Source: Dipylidium caninum | Lineage: Eukaryota; Platyhelminthes; Cestoda; Cyclophyllidea; Dipylidiidae | DNA: 64,000 nucleotides | Assembly (NCBI GenBank): GCA_017562135.1 | Contig: QEYB01001105.1 | Span: 21,121 to 85,120 of the forward strand | Direction: 5' to 3' | In this document: positions 42,546 to 53,214 of the stretch, in pieces | How the letters are laid out: each line of letters begins with the position of its first letter | Position numbering within the stretch: the stretch's first letter is position 1 | Program-made: the position numbers and the translations under genes | Notes under the pieces: generated by a model | Seen by the model: the letters and a program-made list of their open reading frames with translations, nothing else | Told to the model about the DNA's origin: nothing | Databases searched by the model: none

Positions 42546-42836
42546 ATGCTTTACACATCTCCGTTTGACATTGCCCAGCCCTTCCTCCCTGTACTTTTGC
42601 AAATGATGATTCTACTCCACTTCGTGTCTTCGCTGCACTGCAGTCGGGCACGACGGAGGCACCGTTCTTCTCCACGTATTGTCAACTTGTTTGACGCTTT
42701 GGACAACCAACTCGCATGCCGTCTGACTTGCCACCACAACGTGGGATGCTGCAGCCGCTCTTTCGTCCGTGGGATCCGCGACTCTGTTCAGTCCGATATT
42801 TGGTCTGGTTGGAGGGGAGAGTACAACACGTCTTGA
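42546..42836 (+). CDS. Family-2 cysteine-containing secreted-type peptide (96 aa)
   Basis: Second complete 96-residue frame. It starts MLYTSPFDIAQPF, has the hydrophobic stretch LPVLLQMMILLHFVSSLHC, then RARRRHR, the same C-x3-C-x5-C-C cluster, and the same final residues. Against 35,696-35,986 the first 31 codons carry about a dozen changes, most altering the residue but keeping hydrophobicity, and no indel, while the untranslated leader shows indels. From codon 32 on the two are almost identical. It lies 1.0 kb before family-1 copy N on the same strand. Unknown function. Confidence 0.45.
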   Translation: MLYTSPFDIAQPFLPVLLQMMILLHFVSSLHCSRARRRHRSSPRIVNLFDALDNQLACRLTCHHNVGCCSRSFVRGIRDSVQSDIWSGWRGEYNTS

Positions 42837-43493
42837 AGTGCCTCGCTCCTCTCTCTTCCGCCCACGAAAGCGTGTCCTTCTCCAGAGGTCGCTGATGCAC
42901 ACGAAGCACGTCGGTCAGATGTCAATTGCGACAAGAGGAAACGGCCAAACTGTGAAGGTGAGACAACAGTCTGCTTCTTCCCGCGGTGGGGATAATCATG
43001 AAGCTCCATGATCTCACCACCACCAACGTCCCGCCTTCAGGAGAAGAGACAGGCTGCATTGTGACCTTCAGCTTGTTGTCAGTTTCCTCATGCCGGGATT
43101 GACTTCTGACCGACAGGCAGATGCAGTTGCGAAGCGAATGCCACAGGCGATGAAAGACACGTTGCGAAACGCCACTCAGACACCATCAAATGGCTGTTTC
43201 TGACAAGAAGGGAGGAGATGCTAGTGCGTCTACGTGGCCTGTCATAGGGAGCCACTTGCAGACGATAGGGGAGATTTACCACCGGAAGAACAATCATTCG
43301 CGTTTAACCAGGAGGACTACCACAACAACTACATTCCAGCGAAAACTGTTGATTGTTGCCATACCTGGTGGCCACCGCACCGCGGTTTGCACGGCGACGT
43401 GAACTGGGTCGACTGCTTGTGTCGATACAGCAGACCACGAAACGCTCACCCTCCACGAGGTGCCCAGTGTGCCGCTTTACCGCCAACCTCCCC

Positions 43494-43501
43494 TATAAAA
43501 G
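43494..43501 (+). promoter_or_regulatory. TATA box of family-1 copy N
   Basis: TATAAAAG in CCCCTATAAAAGCGAGGCC, 41 bases before the ATG at 43,535. Confidence 0.6.
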
Positions 43502-43534
43502 CGAGGCCATGGCAACACGGAGAAGCACGTCGAC

Positions 43535-43713
43535 ATGCACGTTGTGGCCCCGTTCCTTCTCTTTCTCCTTCTCTCCTCGTAAGTAATGCCGATACCTGCT
43601 CGATGCCATTGAACTTTCAAGGACATCAACAGCACACGGAGGAGGATGCCAGAGCAGGAAGACACTCGGTGCAGCCTTTGGGGAAGATGGAATCAGCCCT
43701 CGCTCTGATGTGA
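43535..43713 (+). pseudogene. Family-1 F-type copy in the right arm, one base short
   Basis: Same one-base break as L (34,806-34,984): MHVVAPFLLFLLLSS then TAA, with the family tail RHSVQPLGKMESALALM in the next frame, and the same CTC|GTAAGT sequence. One further change gives proline at residue 6. Confidence 0.5.
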
Positions 43714-44235
43714 TTTCCCATTTGAGACGCATACAGACTATTCGGTCTCCTCCCTTCTTAAACAAACATCTTTTTATCGGCGTCGTGTTTGCTGCCTTTG
43801 TCGAGTGGTCGGAGGGCCGGACAAATCTAGTCAGACAGTCACAAATCCTCCGGAAGTCTCTACTGACGGTCTTCAGTAACTTTCTTCTTCTCAATTCAAA
43901 TCCCCACAAGGAGCACATGAACACTGCCACTGCCACTGCCACTGCCACTGCCACATAAACTGTTTTCGTGCCAATTTCCTCTTAGCTGTGACTACTTTAA
44001 CCAACGTAAATAGACTCTGCTCTCCGGCGGGGAGACCAAAAAATACCCTATAGAAATCATCCATCTCGTCTGGACAAAAGAACATACGTCCACGGTAGCC
44101 TTAAAGGAGGGTGCCACCGTTGGTTGAGAAGACGCAGCTTTGTGCATGTGAACAGGAAAGCGTTGCAAGGAGAAGCAGGTCCTTTTCTCCATCAGAAGAA
44201 GGGAGGAGGAAGTGCACCAAGCTGAGGAGAATTTG

Positions 44236-44350
44236 CTGCCTCTACTGAGGAGGTCTCAACTGACGGTCTTGAGCAAATTTATCCTCCTCACTGCAAACCA
44301 CCACACGGAGTGGAGGGCGAGTTGAGGAGAAGTGTGGTAAGCAGCAAACC
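44236..44350 (+). repeat. 115-base piece of D 3' flank in opposite orientation
   Basis: This short stretch matches 11,825-11,940 and 29,470-29,585 in the same (plus) orientation, while the sequence on both sides is inverted relative to the unit. It carries the family-1 3'-flank motif with CTACTGAGGAGGTCTCAACT. It marks a compound rearrangement junction between the 34.3 kb-type and 28.9 kb-type pieces. Confidence 0.85.
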
Positions 44351-45172
44351 GCGTGTGGTGACCACCAGGCATTGTAAGAATCGACAACTCTCACTTTGAC
44401 GAACAGATCGGCGGGTCAGAGGCGCATGTGCATATGACGTGGTTGTTTTGCTAGCAAAGAGCCTCGTTTAGGTCAAAGGCGACGCCGTTCAAGTCAGGGG
44501 GACAAGCTGGTGCAATGAGGCAGAATTTCTCTCAGTCGCGAGACCTCCGTCGGCGGAGGCGAAGGAGCGCGGAGTCGCATGCGGCCTGTGAAATAGAGCT
44601 GGTGGTTGCGGTCTCAACGACTGCACTGCGTTTAACGGTGCACTTAACTGCGAATGATGTGCTAAGGTGAAGGACGAGCACCTCCTCCTTTCTTGCCAAA
44701 AGCTGGCATTTGATGGTGTCTGAGTGGCGTTTCCGACGGTGTCTCTCATTGTCTGTGGCATTGGCCTCACGACTGCAACTGCCCGTCGATCTGAAGCAAC
44801 CGCGGCATGAGGTAGCCTGCAGCGGGATGAAAGGCGACAGTACGGCCTGCCTCTTGCCGCCATGGGAATGGTGAAGGAGGGCAAACCAGAGCGTATGATC
44901 ACTTCCTCACCACAGAGGCAGAATATCATGTTGGGCAGTTTGCCCCACGTCGCTGGAGAGAGGCAGGTCGTGTTGTCAATTCAACTCGCTGCCGATCACT
45001 TTGTGCCGCAATTGACATCTGATCGACGGGGCGGAGGCGGTCTACTCCGCGCGGTTGCGCTTCGCCTGCTCCACCAATCTCTGAGGGAGCACGCGGTTTG
45101 TGGGCTGAAGCGAGAGGAGCGAGGCACCTCAAGGCGTTGAGTACTCGAACTAGATCAAGCATCGGTTTGGAA

Positions 45173-45416
45173 TTAGTCGTGGGTGCCGCGGACGAAGGAG
45201 TGGCTGCAGCATCCCACGTTTGTGGTGGCAAGGTCAGACGGCATGCGAGTTGGTTGTCCAAAGCGTCAAACAAGTTGACAATACGTGGAGAAGAACGGTG
45301 CCTCCGTCGTGCCCGACTGCAGTGCAGCGAAGACAAGAAGTGGAAGTAGAAACATCAGTTGGGAAAGTACAAGGGACGAAGGGCTTAGGAATGTCGAGTG
45401 GAGATGTGCGAAGCAT
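45173..45416 (-). pseudogene. Family-2 c-type copy in the inverted outer piece, frame broken
   Basis: Counterpart of 10,272-10,511, 244 bases against 240. Insertions near 45,234, 45,344 and 45,373 break the frame after SPLDIPKPF. The strong TATA box is kept at 45,482-45,489. Confidence 0.45.
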
Positions 45417-45481
45417 CACGGCTGCATGGGCCCCGCAGAGTGCTCAGCGTACGACGAGTGACGCGGAGGGAAGGAGCTGCG

Positions 45482-45489
45482 CCTTTATA
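45482..45489 (-). promoter_or_regulatory. TATA box of the broken family-2 copy
   Basis: TATAAAGG on the minus strand. Confidence 0.5.
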
Positions 45490-47722
45490 TCAGGGTGCCC
45501 CACAGAGCAGCACTCATCGACGTCTGCTCAACAGGCCTCATCCTCCGAGCTCCGCTTCGCCATCACCACTCAACGGCACTTCGCACAGCGCTCGCGTAAG
45601 TAGGAATCACCGGTCGGAGGAAAATGCCGAAAGTATGCCGAGGTTGACTGTTCCTTCCGATGCTCATTTGAAGGCTGCCTCGTTGACCAGTGTGCTCGCA
45701 TTGAGCCGTGTTCTCCGAGAGAAGAAGACCGCGGTATTCTATCCGACTGCAGGCACGACGCCTTTATCTCCGCCAGTCCGCCCTCATGCGCGTCGGGTAC
45801 GCGAGTCGTCGCGGATGATGTTGTGATGCAGTGATCGCAGACGCATGGCATTAAAAGGCCGTGTTTGAAAATTGTCTGCCAGGGGTGGAGTCCAACTGAA
45901 GCAATGATCAGCGCACACGCAGCAACGTAGGCACGAGGAAATGCTGCGAAGGCGAGTCGTAATGCAGGTTCTCAGATCCCCTCCCCCTCGCCCTCCCCCT
46001 GCCCCTCCCCCGCCCTTACCAATCCATCTTAGTGCAGACCGTCTCAGTCAGGCACCCACTGGGGAGAAGTACTTCTCCTGCCGCTACGTGGAGACTCAAG
46101 GGGAAGGACAATGTGCCCGCACAGGCTTGCGCAATCCTTTATTACCGGGCGTAAAGAGGAACTTTTCTGACAAATTTCCGACTGCCCACCTTCGGCACCG
46201 TCGACTCACCATCCACTGACCTTAAGGACTTTGCAGTCTACCCCGACGCCACATCTCAAGCCAAATCGGCTCCTATGTGAGGCCTATGTCAAGGCCATCA
46301 GTTTCATTAACTTGTGGCAGAGGAGAAAGAGACTTTTGGTGCGTGAGGAGTAGCCACTGCAGGAGTGCATACTGCTTCGAAGCATCCCACAGTGATCCGC
46401 CTAAGGGTCTTTGTCGAGCCTGCCAACATTCTTCCACCTGAGCCTAAGAGAGTTCTGGTCCAATGAAAGTCTGCGTAGGCCATCTGAAGTGCAGTTTTCA
46501 TCAAGAGGTTTGCATTGTCTCGGTAGCAGACATCAGTGAGCGTAAGGACTTGCAGTAGGACTGCCCCATTTTCCCCCAACTATACTTGAATACTATCACC
46601 CCTGCCTGGAGTAGGGGAACACTCTCGACCCTCTTCACTTGCACCGGTACTCATGCGGCACCTTCTAGCGATATGGCTGTGTTCCACGGTTTCGCTGAGC
46701 AACTCAAATGGCGATGTTAGTTGTACCACTGCTGCTCGGAGAAGCGCTAATACGTGGTGGAAGGACAGTTGGGGTGTCGAGGCTCAGGCCAATTCACTGC
46801 GTCTTGGTGGGGCTCACCTCCTTCCGGTAACATTCATTGTCCAACTGAGAAGTGCGGCGCCTGCTGAAGCGAACCAAGTGACGTGAACTGGGAAGTGGGA
46901 AGAAGGCTTGACGCAGAGTGAGATGCTCTCCTCCTCTGCCTAGCATAGCAGTTTTGTTTGGAGCAAAAAAGTCTACTTTGCTGTCCTCGGAAAGGTGATG
47001 GTGGAATGTGGGAGGACTTTCAGTGCACCAAATAAATTTCACTGCTTCATAACTGAGGACGAAATTTGTGGTGGAAGGCAATCTGAGAAGCACGACAAAC
47101 TTCCTCTCATTTCCTCAACCCATGTAAACTGCAGCCTACGTGTCGTGGGTTTGTACTCCTCTTCTTCAGCCCATTTTTAAGTCGCTCGATGTTCCGTTGA
47201 AACAACCTGCCCGGGAGTGCGTAGAACAGTCATTCTCCGCCAAATAAAGTCAGCGGAATGAGCAAAATAACCGGATGATTTATGATTGGTGGGAGAATTT
47301 CCAAAGTTTACTTCTTTCCGCGCAAACTTCATAGTCTGTCTGCAAACTGCGTATTCAACAAAACCCCTTGTGCTGCTGTTATATGCGTGACTCCTTCTCC
47401 CACCGCCGATGTTTCCAATGCTCTGCCTCATGTCTTGCCACCCGCCTCAACAGCCGCTCTGATGCAGATACGCCGAAGGTGTTACGGACGGTCGACTGGG
47501 TTAGTGCCCAGCAGAGATGCAAACATCCGCCACTGCGACACTGGCGGAGTTGCCGCACTCTACATAACTCGGTGTGCTGAGAGACAGCCACGGGCGGCCC
47601 TGTGATACAAAATGGTTGGCGACTGTCTTCGGCTCAGTCTGTGCACCCGCCGTGCAGGTTCGAGGGGAGGCGGCAGAAAGACAATTTCGCCCTGCCTCGG
47701 GCAGGTCGCTCTCGACATTTTC

Positions 47723-48960
47723 ACACTTAGCCAGCAGCGTGGGATACAAGGTGAGCTAATACCGTGAAAAAGTCCCACTCCAGTCATCCATTCTTATATG
47801 CAAAACTCTCGGAAGTCCATTTTGTGGAATGCATGGAAAGAAAAAATGTGCATCTGCTTTAAGGGCACCTGTTAGATGGCAGGTCGTTCCATGAAAGGGT
47901 CTGCGTGTCCGCCCGATCTCATGAGATGCAATAATTGTCGACGCATTTAAATCTAAGCTCCAAGGCATTTACGGAAAGGAGTCTTGCAGAGAACGCAATT
48001 GCCAGCTGTGTAAATCTACCCGAGTGAATGAGATGCATGTATGATATCGTAATTTAACCACATCAAGCCCACTAAGCTGCCCGAAGGGATGCCATCAGAG
48101 CCGAATAGCGCCTGACTAATGGGTTCACTTGCGTTCTTCGCTGCCTATTAACTTCTCTTTCCGAACGGCTCCACTTGATCGAGAGAACCTCGAGACAATT
48201 TGACCGCTCGCCACTGCACATCCGACCCTAACTCCTGAAGGTGATTGGAGGGAAGGTGAGAGCGAAAGTCGGACTTCGCAACACTCATGAACACCTTCCT
48301 CACGTCGACGTGTCCATGAGCTGCCTGTGGGTCGAATCCAACGAACCCTTCAACGCACGCGTATGAGGACGATCCACGTGGCTAAAAAAAACAGTTTATT
48401 TGGCAGTGTTCATGTGCTCTAGTCTCCATCTACCCCACGTGGTGATTTGAAATGAGAAAAGATTTGACTGCTGATTATCAATGGAATCTCGTTAAGAAGC
48501 CCAGCGCCGCGACGAGGTGAGGCACTCTTTGGACCAGACTAGTCGCTGACTGTCCTTGAGGAATGCCAGCCACTCTTACATGCTGCAATGTTCAGCGTCC
48601 TATGCGTCCGCGAAATGGCCCGACTTGCTTACCAACATAGGGGACACAAAGTCCATTCAAACGCGCTCACACAGCAACCCAGGTGCCCTGAATCCTCGCA
48701 TTGCTGGTCATCTTCCCCACACCTCTCCCACCAGCAGTCATGGCGCTGACAAGACCTTCTCAGGTGATGGACAAATTGGCCAGATCAGCATTCAGTGGCG
48801 CGGTGGGCTGTTTCGCTGCAGGTGTTCGGAGGTGATTAAGTGCACGGTGAGTTTAAATGTAAAGCTCGTCATCAAGATCTGTGGTTTCGAGTGTGTGACA
48901 ATTAGCCATCTCCGCTAACCTCGCCGCATCGGATATACAGAGGATGTGGAGACTCCTGTG
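47723..48960 (+). repeat. Array border and a worn relict of the unit
   Basis: 47,723-48,060 has no counterpart in the window and no gene. 48,070-48,345 aligns with 12,295-12,560 at clearly lower identity (shared AAGCTGCCCGAAGG, CCTGACTRATG and TTCTCTTTCCGAAC segments). 48,390-48,470 is a relict of the family-1 3' flank (TTTATTTGGCAGTGTTCATG). 48,720-48,850 resembles 1,010-1,110 (CCAGCAGTCA, then ATTCAGTGGC). So an older unit, or its edge, decays here into single-copy DNA. Confidence 0.7.
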
Positions 48961-51810
48961 GCGTGTTGCAATCGCCTTATCGACGAGCTCGACAAGGCGA
49001 GGAGAGCCACCTGAGTGTTGGAAATCTCTTAACCTCTGGTCACCAATCCCCAAAAAAATTCCGCCTCGGAAGCTAAGAATTAGACGACCCTAGGAAGGTG
49101 AACTCTGCTTGTGCACTGAAACTGTACCATTCATCACCGATCATCGTCACAATGTTGGCTCCACTTTTGTGAGCTAAACGCGCGAGTTGTGGTGATGCCC
49201 GCGTATAATCGAGTCGGAACGGGGTAATGGTGAGTGTGACATCACAGGAAAGGGGACGAGATCTAAAGAGGCCCTCTCCTCTATCAGCGCATCTTGCGGT
49301 GCACTGGGGTCCTCTCCCTCTGCTGGGTTGTGATACCACGTCATGCGCATTTGCGTGCTAGACAATCACATGAAGGTTTGTCCGTCTCCCACACTAACCA
49401 AACTATCTCGAAGAAAACATTTTGGAAGTGACAAATTATCGGTTTAAGTATGGTAACAATTACACTTTGAATTCTCGATGCTGTCTCATGGTGACAATAA
49501 AAGCATTCGGCCTTCCACGATGAGGCCTCCGCCAACACTTGTATTACCTGTCTTTCTCCATCCACACTGGTGGCAGTGGAGTCACTAGGCGCGAAGCGAC
49601 TAGTGCAAAGCGTGAAGTGCGCGAGAGACAGAGCGCAGTCATGGTAGAGTATTTGAAACCAACTAACTTATACCAAAATGTAGCAAGTGACTAAAAATAG
49701 ATACTGTGTAGATAGTTAGGGGGACTCTGCTATGCTCTGATTTGATGTTCTTCTGGTTCATCGTCCCTTTGGTGGTGGGAGAGATCCGCAATAAAGTCGA
49801 CGTCGACCGCATCTTCCAATTTCATCGAAAGATAAGTTGACTCAATGACGTGCATAAAGGCACTCGGCTGGTGGGACCACGGGACTCTCGTTTCTCGCAG
49901 TGGATGTAAGCTTTGCCTTTTGCGTATGAATACAAGCAGTCCGAATTGTGGACGAATTCGCCAAAAGAACGCCTCTTCTCGTGTCCGCCGTATCCCTCAT
50001 TGTGCGAAGCGACTCAAATGCATGGCTTCTGCTTGGCGAAGAGAACAAGGAAGAATAGGGTGTAGCCATTGTGAGATCACTGTTGGTCATGGAAAGGGAC
50101 CCTTGAACAGTCATTCCTCGCGTCAGTGGGCTCTTTCACCGAGAAAGCGGGTCTGCATCCTTTTAGGAAGAGTTGTTAACGCTTTTTACTTTCGGCAATG
50201 TGGGTGAGAATCACCAATTCATAATTTCAACCCACCATGTTAGCGCGTGAGAGTCGCCCTACCTGGCAAAAAAAAACGCTCTTTTATTCAACGATTCGCA
50301 TTTCGTCGGCAGGCTGCCGAGTCTGCATTTTCAGCCACTTCAGAATACGCAGTATTCGCGTTGGATTGGGAAAATGGTCATTGGCGTCGAGAGCTTCCTT
50401 CGCGACTGAGTGGACGGATCCAGGCTTAATGGTAGGCCCCGTTCCTAATGATTAGGATGTTTATTGCATGTCGGTGAAATTGGGGGTGAGTTGAAAAGAT
50501 CTACTTGGACTTTAGTATGTGCTTATGGTCGGTACAGTACTGAAAATCATTTCTGGCCGGATAGGGCAGGCTGAGAAGTGATGTCCAATTCCTCATAGTT
50601 TTTGGAAGGATGACTGACGAAATATGGGATATTGCATTTCGTGAGCAAACGATTTGCGTGTATTCAAAGATGAAGAGGCAAACTTCTGTAAAGGATAACT
50701 AGAACAACGTGACAAGACGGGTAGATATAGGCTTTCGTTCGGCCCACAATCCTGGGAGTTGCAGCAGAGGGGATGCTGTAAGGTGGCGATAGAAGCTAAT
50801 GAGGATGGCAGGTTTTGAGACAGGCAGACTCAGCGCTGCTAGGAGAGTCTGTTCATCCTTTCCGGCCGGTAATTTGTTGCATTCACAAGGCATTTCACTC
50901 TCCTCCTGTTATAAGATTGTCCCTCCTTCCTTTAAGCATCGTTTGATTGTTATTTGTGGAGAAATACAATGGAAAAAATCTATGTTCATGTTTCTCAACT
51001 GCTAAATTAAAGGAAAAATAGAGTTTTTACCCCTTTCAGGTGTTCTTTATTGGTTCTACTGCATCATGATGATCCCTAAAATGGCAATAAAAATCAGCTG
51101 GAAAGACTGAAGATTATCTACATGGGCCCAGTGATGTAAAATGAGGTCTAATTTTATTTAAAAATTTGTTACCTTTTCATTATTAGAACCATTTAGTGTA
51201 GAACGTTTGAAAATCTACATTAATGAGGAGTCCTTAACTGGTTTCGCCTGGTTTGCAAAGTTTTAATGGGATTTTTGGAGGCAAAATTATGTTAATCTAA
51301 AATTGGAGGATTAGCTATCAACCATAGCCATAAGCCAGCTGCGAATCTCTGTCCAAGGTTTCATTTTTGTTCGGTTTGAATTCTCAGGCGACGGAACATT
51401 GAATTTTTGTCCCTAACGTTTTCTTATTGGGAACTTCTTATAACTAAATATTAAAGTATTTTACGATAGCTGACATATTCTCAGTTTATACACGACAAAA
51501 AATACAAATATTTTGTTGTGTAGATTCTGAAGGCCTCAGGCAAAGCTTTCTAGTGCGCGACATTCATTCACGTACACATAACCTAAGGTAAGTGACGCAG
51601 GGACAAGGTCCTACTACTCTGGAGCTAAAACGTTGCCGTCGCATAGTTTGAAAGTATGAGGCTTTTATTTTTTAAAAATAGATTGTTTGAATTACTCCAT
51701 TGGAGGAGTGAGTAGGGAAAATTTTTGTAGAACGCAAGAATTGAATATAAAGAGTCCTATTGTTTATAATACGAAGTGCTATGCCCTAAATTTTCTTGTG
51801 TCATTATTTT
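48961..51810. other. Stretch without a supported gene
   Basis: GC content falls and the array repeats end. Open frames at 49,073-49,339 (-) and 49,842-50,207 (both strands) show no recognisable motif. 50,900-51,800 is AT-rich with no long frame. A possible splice donor, CTAAG|GTAAGT, stands at about 51,590. I cannot assign anything here; it may contain the 5' end of the IQCK-like gene. Confidence 0.4.
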
Positions 51811-51936
51811 AACTCTTTGGATGATGACGAACAGTCCAGCTATATGCCTTCTCTCGACTTTCTGCCGGTGGATGTCCTTTTAAAGATACTTAAACGTATA
51901 CCTGAGGAACTACTCCACACAGTTCGTCCCATGTGA
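51811..51936 (+). other. Open segment with an F-box-like start, possibly an exon
   Basis: An open stretch reads DDDEQSSYMPSLDFLPVDVL, then LKILKRIPEELL, ending at a TGA at about 51,934. LPVDVLLKIL resembles the first helix of F-box domains, but the rest of such a domain is absent and no clean acceptor or donor delimits it. It could be an upstream exon of the IQCK-like gene or unrelated. Confidence 0.25.
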
Positions 51937-51982
51937 ACATTAGTACTGGTAACCTTATTTATTTACGATACCTTTACGGTAG

Positions 51983-53214
51983 ATGACGACATGGAACCGT
52001 TTATGTACCTGAAGACCAAAATTATCCCAACTCTTCAGTCTACCTTACTAGGACTGTTAGATCAGGGTCTCAGCTCAAGATGTTCTTCTCGTAAGTATTA
52101 CGGAATTTAGTAGCACGGTTTGTGTTAATAGATGGCATCAGTTAGCACTTGTAGTGCCCGAATGATGGTCGACTTAATTTTTATATACACATTGACACAT
52201 ACTAAAGTGCTCTCTGCCAGTTTTAATATGTATTCCTTTCGTGTCGGATTACCTGGGATGGCCTTTGTTTATCTGCTTTCATACTTTTGTTCCAGAAACA
52301 TCACTCTGCCTTTGATGCTCTTAATTATCTCACGTTGGAGCTGTACCGAAATAATCCTTCAAAAAAAGAAAGACTTAACACTGTGAGAAGTATGGAAGAT
52401 ATTCCGTGGGTTGTCGAGTACTGGAAGTCCCATCCTCCAACACGAAAGCCTCTCAGCTGGTATCTGACTTTTGCAGAGGCCGCCACTATAATCCAAAAGC
52501 ACTGGCGAGCATTTATGGTAATTTTAAATGAACTTGCTACACGTCGCTTTTACTGGACGAGTCGAGTGACTGCGAAAACTGGTAGTCACTAACCTGAATA
52601 GATGTCTGCGGTCTGTTTCTCTGCTGAATTACTTGCCATTCAGAGAACATAACTCTTCCGTTTTTGTGGTGGATACTTTGTAGATGACACTCTGTCTTCT
52701 AAATACCACATAGTTGTTCATTGCAAATGACAGATGATGTCGTTACCCACGAAGGCTCTAGCTTGCCCTCGTTCATCCCTTACCTCTGTCTAAATTGACT
52801 TGTGAGTGGTTTAATGATAGTGCGAAACCTATGAGTCGTAATGGCATGGTTGTTTTGGGCAATCTTGGCACTTTCAAATTTCACTAAAGTAATAACAGCG
52901 CATGGAATAATATAGGCTTTAAAAGGGAACTAATCGCTTTCTCGGTTAGGATTGGTATTTCTTACGACGGGTTTTTTGTGGCGTTGCAGGTTACCGAGCC
53001 TCGTAGTACTAGGTGCCGATTATCTAGTATCTTATTTTATCAAGGTTAGGCGAAAGAAAGAGGTACAGGAGCTGCGTAATTGGCAGCGAGAATGGAGGAC
53101 GCAAATCGCTCAGGAGACCTTGTCGAGCTGACCATTCCATCCAACCTCGGGAGGAGGGGTTTGTGCATTTGATTGTCCCGTTTCGCGCCCCCTTTTTTCG
53201 TCTACATTAATAAA
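51983..53214 (+). CDS. IQCK: IQ motif-containing protein K-like gene, 3' part
   Basis: Three exons are supported. Exon 51,983-52,090 follows TACGGTAG and ends before GTAAGT; it reads MEPFMYLKTKIIPTLQSTLL, like the YLE...FPVLLPGM part of vertebrate IQCK. Exon 52,296-52,517 follows TTGTTCCAG and ends before GTAATT; it reads FDALNYLTLELYRNNP, then WVVEYWKSHPP and LSWYLTFAEAATIIQKHWRAFM, matching the C-terminal half of IQCK. Exon 53,045-53,131 reads VRRKKEVQELRNWQREWR and stops. The IQ motif (IQKHWRAFMVRR) is split by the last intron. IQ motifs bind calmodulin; IQCK is otherwise poorly characterised. Exons 1 and 2 as drawn do not join in phase, so one base is wrong or the junction differs. AATAAA at 53,209-53,214 ends the gene. 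The N-terminal part was not identified. Family assignment is from memory of the vertebrate protein. Confidence 0.7.
53209..53214 (+). terminator. Polyadenylation signal of the IQCK-like gene
   Basis: AATAAA 78 bases after the stop codon at 53,129-53,131. Confidence 0.6.

Larger units (their letters stand above)
41640..44235 (-). repeat. Right arm of a 2.6 kb inverted repeat
   Basis: The reverse complement of this stretch follows about 34,290-36,870, including the chimeric junction of the truncated third unit, so both arms were made after that junction formed. It holds a family-2 gene on the plus strand (42,546-42,836) and a family-1 F-type copy on the plus strand (43,535-43,713). The family-2 copy here is of the unit 1/2 type with a weakened TATA, unlike its partner in the left arm. 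Confidence 0.93.
44351..47722 (-). repeat. Inverted array segment, outer piece
   Basis: Read on the minus strand this matches about 25,610-28,985 of unit 2 (8,000-11,335 of unit 1): second delta block, G-rich tract, family-2 copy and alpha block. Family-1 copy D, which would follow on the minus strand, is absent because the match ends just before its promoter. High identity stops sharply at about 47,722, inside the sequence around TCGACATTT, and this is the outer border of the young array. Confidence 0.93.

Noticed and set aside
1..47722. Array considered as a CRISPR array, rDNA, 5S, snRNA or spliced-leader cluster
   Set aside because: No short regular repeats with spacers and none of the recognisable rRNA, 5S, U6 or flatworm spliced-leader sequences are present.
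1..47722. Retrotransposon or DNA transposon origin of the unit
   Set aside because: No reverse transcriptase, integrase or transposase motif, no long terminal repeats and no target-site duplications were seen.
48325..48350. tRNA-like T-arm (GGGTCGAATCC)
   Set aside because: No matching acceptor stem, D arm or anticodon arm around it.
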